DNA of 64,000 nucleotides. It comes from Aerococcus christensenii. Lineage in GTDB: Bacteria > Bacillota > Bacilli > Lactobacillales > Aerococcaceae. This document shows, one piece after another, positions 61,278 through 64,000 of the stretch. The stretch is from positions 1,302,001 through 1,366,000 of the forward strand of contig NZ_CP014159.1 in assembly GCF_001543105.1 (NCBI RefSeq), in the 5' to 3' direction. Both the position numbers and the translations under genes were made by a program. The stretch's first letter is position 1; each line of letters opens with the position of its first letter. The notes below the pieces were generated by a model. The model searched no databases. It was not told where the DNA came from and worked only from the letters and a program-made list of their open reading frames with translations.

Positions 61278-63080
61278 TTAAGAAGCTTGATCAAATTGTG
61301 CGTGATACAGTTGATAGTAAAAGCCTTTTTTGGCGAGCAAGTCTTGATGATTGCCTTTTTCAATAATCTGGCCTTGATTCAAGACGAGGATAATATCTGC
61401 ATCTTGGATAGTAGAAAGACGGTGGGCGATTACAAAGGCTGTTCGTCCCTCGAGAAGTTTGGTAGTGGCCTTTTGAATGAGACTTTCTGTTCTTGTATCG
61501 ATAGAGGAAGTCGCTTCATCGAGGATAAGGATATCTGGCTGGCTTACTAAAGCACGAGCAATCGTAATCAATTGACGTTGCCCTTGAGAAAGGTTGGAGG
61601 CACTTTCGTTGATAAGGGTTTGGTAGCCGTCAGGAAGCTTGTGAACGAATTCGTCGACATGGGCAGTTTTGGCTGCAGCATAGACTTCTTCTGGATGAAT
61701 CTCTCTGCCTTGAGCACCATAGGCAATATTATCATAGATGCTCCCGGTAAAGAGCCAAGCGTCTTGAAGAACCATGCCGATCGGATGACGAAGGGCTTCT
61801 CGACTCAGATGGCGAATATCTTGGCCATCGATTTTAATGGCACCGTCATTAACTTCATAGAAGCGCTCTAAGAGGTTAATTAAGGTAGTTTTCCCAGCAC
61901 CTGTTGGTCCGACAATAGCGACCGTTTGCCCAGAATGAACATCCAAATGGAAATCTTTTAGGATAGGATGGTTTTTGTGGTAGCCGAAATAAACGTGATC
62001 AAATTCAATGCGATCAGCATGCCTAATAGGAGTGGTAATTTCAGCATCGAAATTCATTTCCTCTAAGTCCAAAAATTCAAAGACACGTTCAGCAGAAGCT
62101 AGGGTCGATTGAATTTGGTTAAAGATATTGGCCATAGAAGCAATCGGAAGGTAAAGTTGTGGGTTATATTGCAAGAGGGCTTGCACATTCCCAATAGGCA
62201 TTTTGCCTTGGAGGACTTGAGCGCCTCCGGCAAAGGCAATCGCCACATAGTTTAAATTTCGAATGAAATTAACGCTCGGGAAAAGAATTCCTGATATAAA
62301 TTCCGCCAGTTGAGAACTGTGGTTATAAGCCGCTGTTTGTTCTTTGAAGCGGTCAAAGTGATAGTCTTCTTGGTTAAAGGCTTTAATCTCCATTTGTCCG
62401 TTGTAGTCTTCTTCAATTAGATCAGTGAGACGTCCTTGAAGGCGTTGACGATCAGCGAACAGTCTTTGGGTGATAGGTGTTAAGCGTGAAACGACAAAAA
62501 GGGCAATGAAGACGGATAGAACCATCATGCCTCCTATTTTGTAAGAGAGGGACAGAACCATGATTGTCACACAGATAAACTGGGTGATAGATATAATCGC
62601 CTGAGAAATATTTTGTTGGAGTGTGCGTGCAATGTTTTCGACATCGTTAATAGCCCGACTCAAAATTTCACCGTTGGATAAGCTATCTAAGCGGCTGATA
62701 GGCAAGCGATTGAGCTTAATCTGCATGGCTTGGCGCAAGTCCGCAATCGTTTTGGAAACGGTCCGAGATAAGATAAAATCTTGGAAGTAACGGACAATTC
62801 CAGAAACAAGATAGAGGCTAGCACAGGTCAAGATGATTCCTTCAATCTGATCGAAATCAAAAGCACTAGCGTCTAGGCCGGCTTGGCTCGTGCCATGTTG
62901 AAGGCCGTCTGCAATGAGAGTAGTGGCTTGGCCGAGGATAGCTGGAGAAAAAGTTTCCGTTAATGTGGAACAGATAGCCAGAATGATCACCGCTAAAAAG
63001 GCCCAGCGGTAAGGTCCAAAAAATTGAATTAACCGAAGAAAAGTTTTCCGTGCGGAACGGGGAGTTTTTCTACCTAGCAT
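61278..63080 (-). CDS. ABC exporter half-transporter (second of a heterodimer)
   Basis: A 600-residue multidrug-type exporter with an N-terminal six-helix membrane domain (first helices WAFLAVIILAICS and LTCASLYLVSGIV) and a C-terminal ATPase: Walker A GPTGAGKTT, Q-loop VLQDAWLF, signature NLSQGQRQL, Walker B ILILDEATSSID and the H-loop AHRLSTI. The signature NLSQGQ and the Walker B glutamate are canonical. It starts on the stop of the next gene to the right (TAATG), so the two form one YfiBC/LmrCD-like exporter. The substrate is unknown. Confidence 0.92.
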   Translation of the reverse strand: MLGRKTPRSARKTFLRLIQFFGPYRWAFLAVIILAICSTLTETFSPAILGQATTLIADGLQHGTSQAGLDASAFDFDQIEGIILTCASLYLVSGIVRYFQDFILSRTVSKTIADLRQAMQIKLNRLPISRLDSLSNGEILSRAINDVENIARTLQQNISQAIISITQFICVTIMVLSLSYKIGGMMVLSVFIALFVVSRLTPITQRLFADRQRLQGRLTDLIEEDYNGQMEIKAFNQEDYHFDRFKEQTAAYNHSSQLAEFISGILFPSVNFIRNLNYVAIAFAGGAQVLQGKMPIGNVQALLQYNPQLYLPIASMANIFNQIQSTLASAERVFEFLDLEEMNFDAEITTPIRHADRIEFDHVYFGYHKNHPILKDFHLDVHSGQTVAIVGPTGAGKTTLINLLERFYEVNDGAIKIDGQDIRHLSREALRHPIGMVLQDAWLFTGSIYDNIAYGAQGREIHPEEVYAAAKTAHVDEFVHKLPDGYQTLINESASNLSQGQRQLITIARALVSQPDILILDEATSSIDTRTESLIQKATTKLLEGRTAFVIAHRLSTIQDADIILVLNQGQIIEKGNHQDLLAKKGFYYQLYHAQFDQAS

Positions 63081-64000
63081 TATTCAGTCACCTCCTTAGA
63101 TTGTGAAGAAACAATGGAAGCATAGAGAGGAACCTCTCTTAAAAGTTCTTCATGTCTCCCAATTCCTGCAATGGCGCCGTTATCTGTTAGAACTAAAATA
63201 CGGTCGGCATGCTGAATGGTAGAGACTCTCTGAGCAATAATCAGGATAATCTTTCCTTGAGTCGTTTCAGAGAGGGCTTGGCGAAGCTTCTGATCGGTTT
63301 GGGCATCAAGTGCTGAGAAGGAATCATCAAAAATCAGAATTTCTGCGTCCTTCAAGAGGGCACGAGCGATACAGAGCCGTTGTTTTTGGCCACCCGAGAA
63401 GTTTGTTCCGCCTTGTTCGACGACACTGTCTAAGCCCTTATCGAGTTTTTCAACAAAGGAGTTGGCTTGAGCGATCTCTAAGGCCCGCCAAATTTCCTCA
63501 TCACTAGCTCCTGCTTTCCCAAAGGCTAAATTGGAACGAATAGTCCCAGAAAAGAGATTAGCTTTTTGAGGGACATAGGCGATATGATCCCGAAGGTTTT
63601 TGAGGTTATAGTGTTCAATCGGAAGATTATTAATTAAGATTTTGCCGTCTTTCACTTGATAAAATCTAAAAATCAAGTTAGCTAGGGTCGATTTTCCTGA
63701 TCCGGTGCCACCGATAATTCCCAAGCTTTGGTTGGCAGTCAAATGAAAATCAATGTCCTTTAAGACAGGAGAAGATGCACCGTCATAAGCAAAATTAACG
63801 TGGTTAAAATCTAAGCGAGTTTCTCCATCTTTGGAAAAGAGATAACCTCTCGATTTGGGAGAATGGATTTTTTCTGGAGTGACCAATACTTCGACGATAC
63901 GACCTGCAGAAACTTGAGCGCGTGGAATTAAGACAAACATTAAAGCAATAAATTGGAAAGAAACGCCCATGATTCCGGTATAGGAAACAAAGGAAATGAT
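63080..64000 (-). CDS. ABC exporter half-transporter, 5' part beyond the window
   Basis: The frame is open to the right edge, so only the last 306 residues are seen: the end of the membrane domain (FQFIALMFVLIPRAQVSAGR) and the ATPase with Walker A GGTGSGKST, Q-loop VPQKANLF, signature NFSGGQKQR, and Walker B ILIFDDSFSALD. Walker B ends DD instead of DE, and the H-loop histidine is Q in AQRVSTI. These changes mark the degenerate ATP site usual in one half of a heterodimeric exporter. It is upstream of and overlaps its partner. Confidence 0.92.
   Translation of the reverse strand: MISFVSYTGIMGVSFQFIALMFVLIPRAQVSAGRIVEVLVTPEKIHSPKSRGYLFSKDGETRLDFNHVNFAYDGASSPVLKDIDFHLTANQSLGIIGGTGSGKSTLANLIFRFYQVKDGKILINNLPIEHYNLKNLRDHIAYVPQKANLFSGTIRSNLAFGKAGASDEEIWRALEIAQANSFVEKLDKGLDSVVEQGGTNFSGGQKQRLCIARALLKDAEILIFDDSFSALDAQTDQKLRQALSETTQGKIILIIAQRVSTIQHADRILVLTDNGAIAGIGRHEELLREVPLYASIVSSQSKEVTE

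Overview
The window reads as chromosome of a low-GC Gram-positive bacterium of the order Lactobacillales. Evidence for this is the dnaG-rpoD pair, the rplU-prp-rpmA order with an L27 that carries a cleavable N-terminal extension, PyrR attenuators, a T-box, an enterococcal-type ptb-buk-bkd operon and streptococcal-type I-E CRISPR repeats. An Aerococcaceae- or Enterococcaceae-like host is my best guess; the sequence alone does not fix the genus.

Layout. Bases 1-5531 are core genes: engB, dnaG, rpoD, an aspartokinase and a small lipoprotein. At about 5601-5770 lies an unassigned structured RNA with its own promoter and terminator. Bases 6032-16449 hold a complete type I-E CRISPR-Cas locus (cas3, cse1, cse2, cas7, cas5, cas6e, cas1, cas2 fused to a DnaQ-like exonuclease) and an array of 16 repeats and 15 spacers that starts only 20 bp after cas2. 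Bases 16450-23700 are an eroded, AT-rich accessory block. It contains prophage pieces (a terminase cut just before its ATP-binding site, an intact-looking portal, a minor head protein with a C-terminal toxin-50-type domain coupled to a possible immunity gene, and a truncated HNH gene) and a HicAB toxin-antitoxin pair, and it ends at a tRNA-Thr gene.

From 24000 on the chromosome is mostly metabolic: an SDR gene lacking a normal start codon, a P-type ATPase behind a yybP-ykoY (manganese) riboswitch, tex-sprT, a LysR gene divergent from ptb-buk-lpd-E1alpha-E1beta-E2 (branched-chain keto acid oxidation to acyl-CoA, acyl phosphate and ATP), a uracil permease pseudogene behind a PyrR leader, two amino-acid ABC transporters (the second under a T-box), lplA, mreCD, an SDR gene behind a TPP riboswitch, pyrB-pyrC-pyrD behind a second PyrR attenuator, rplU-prp-rpmA, a GntR/ABC operon with a frameshifted ATPase, a decayed IS3-family element, a YtxK-like methylase and a heterodimeric ABC exporter cut by the window end.

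The window is rich in RNA control (Mn riboswitch, TPP riboswitch, T-box, two PyrR attenuators, L21 leader) and in recent gene decay (pyrP, ABC ATPase, IS OrfA, phage genes, a signal-peptide fragment). The CRISPR locus is of a known type. The points most worth following are the nearly absent leader, the TPP-controlled SDR, the head-protein toxin pair, the orphan RNA and the E2 with two subunit-binding domains.
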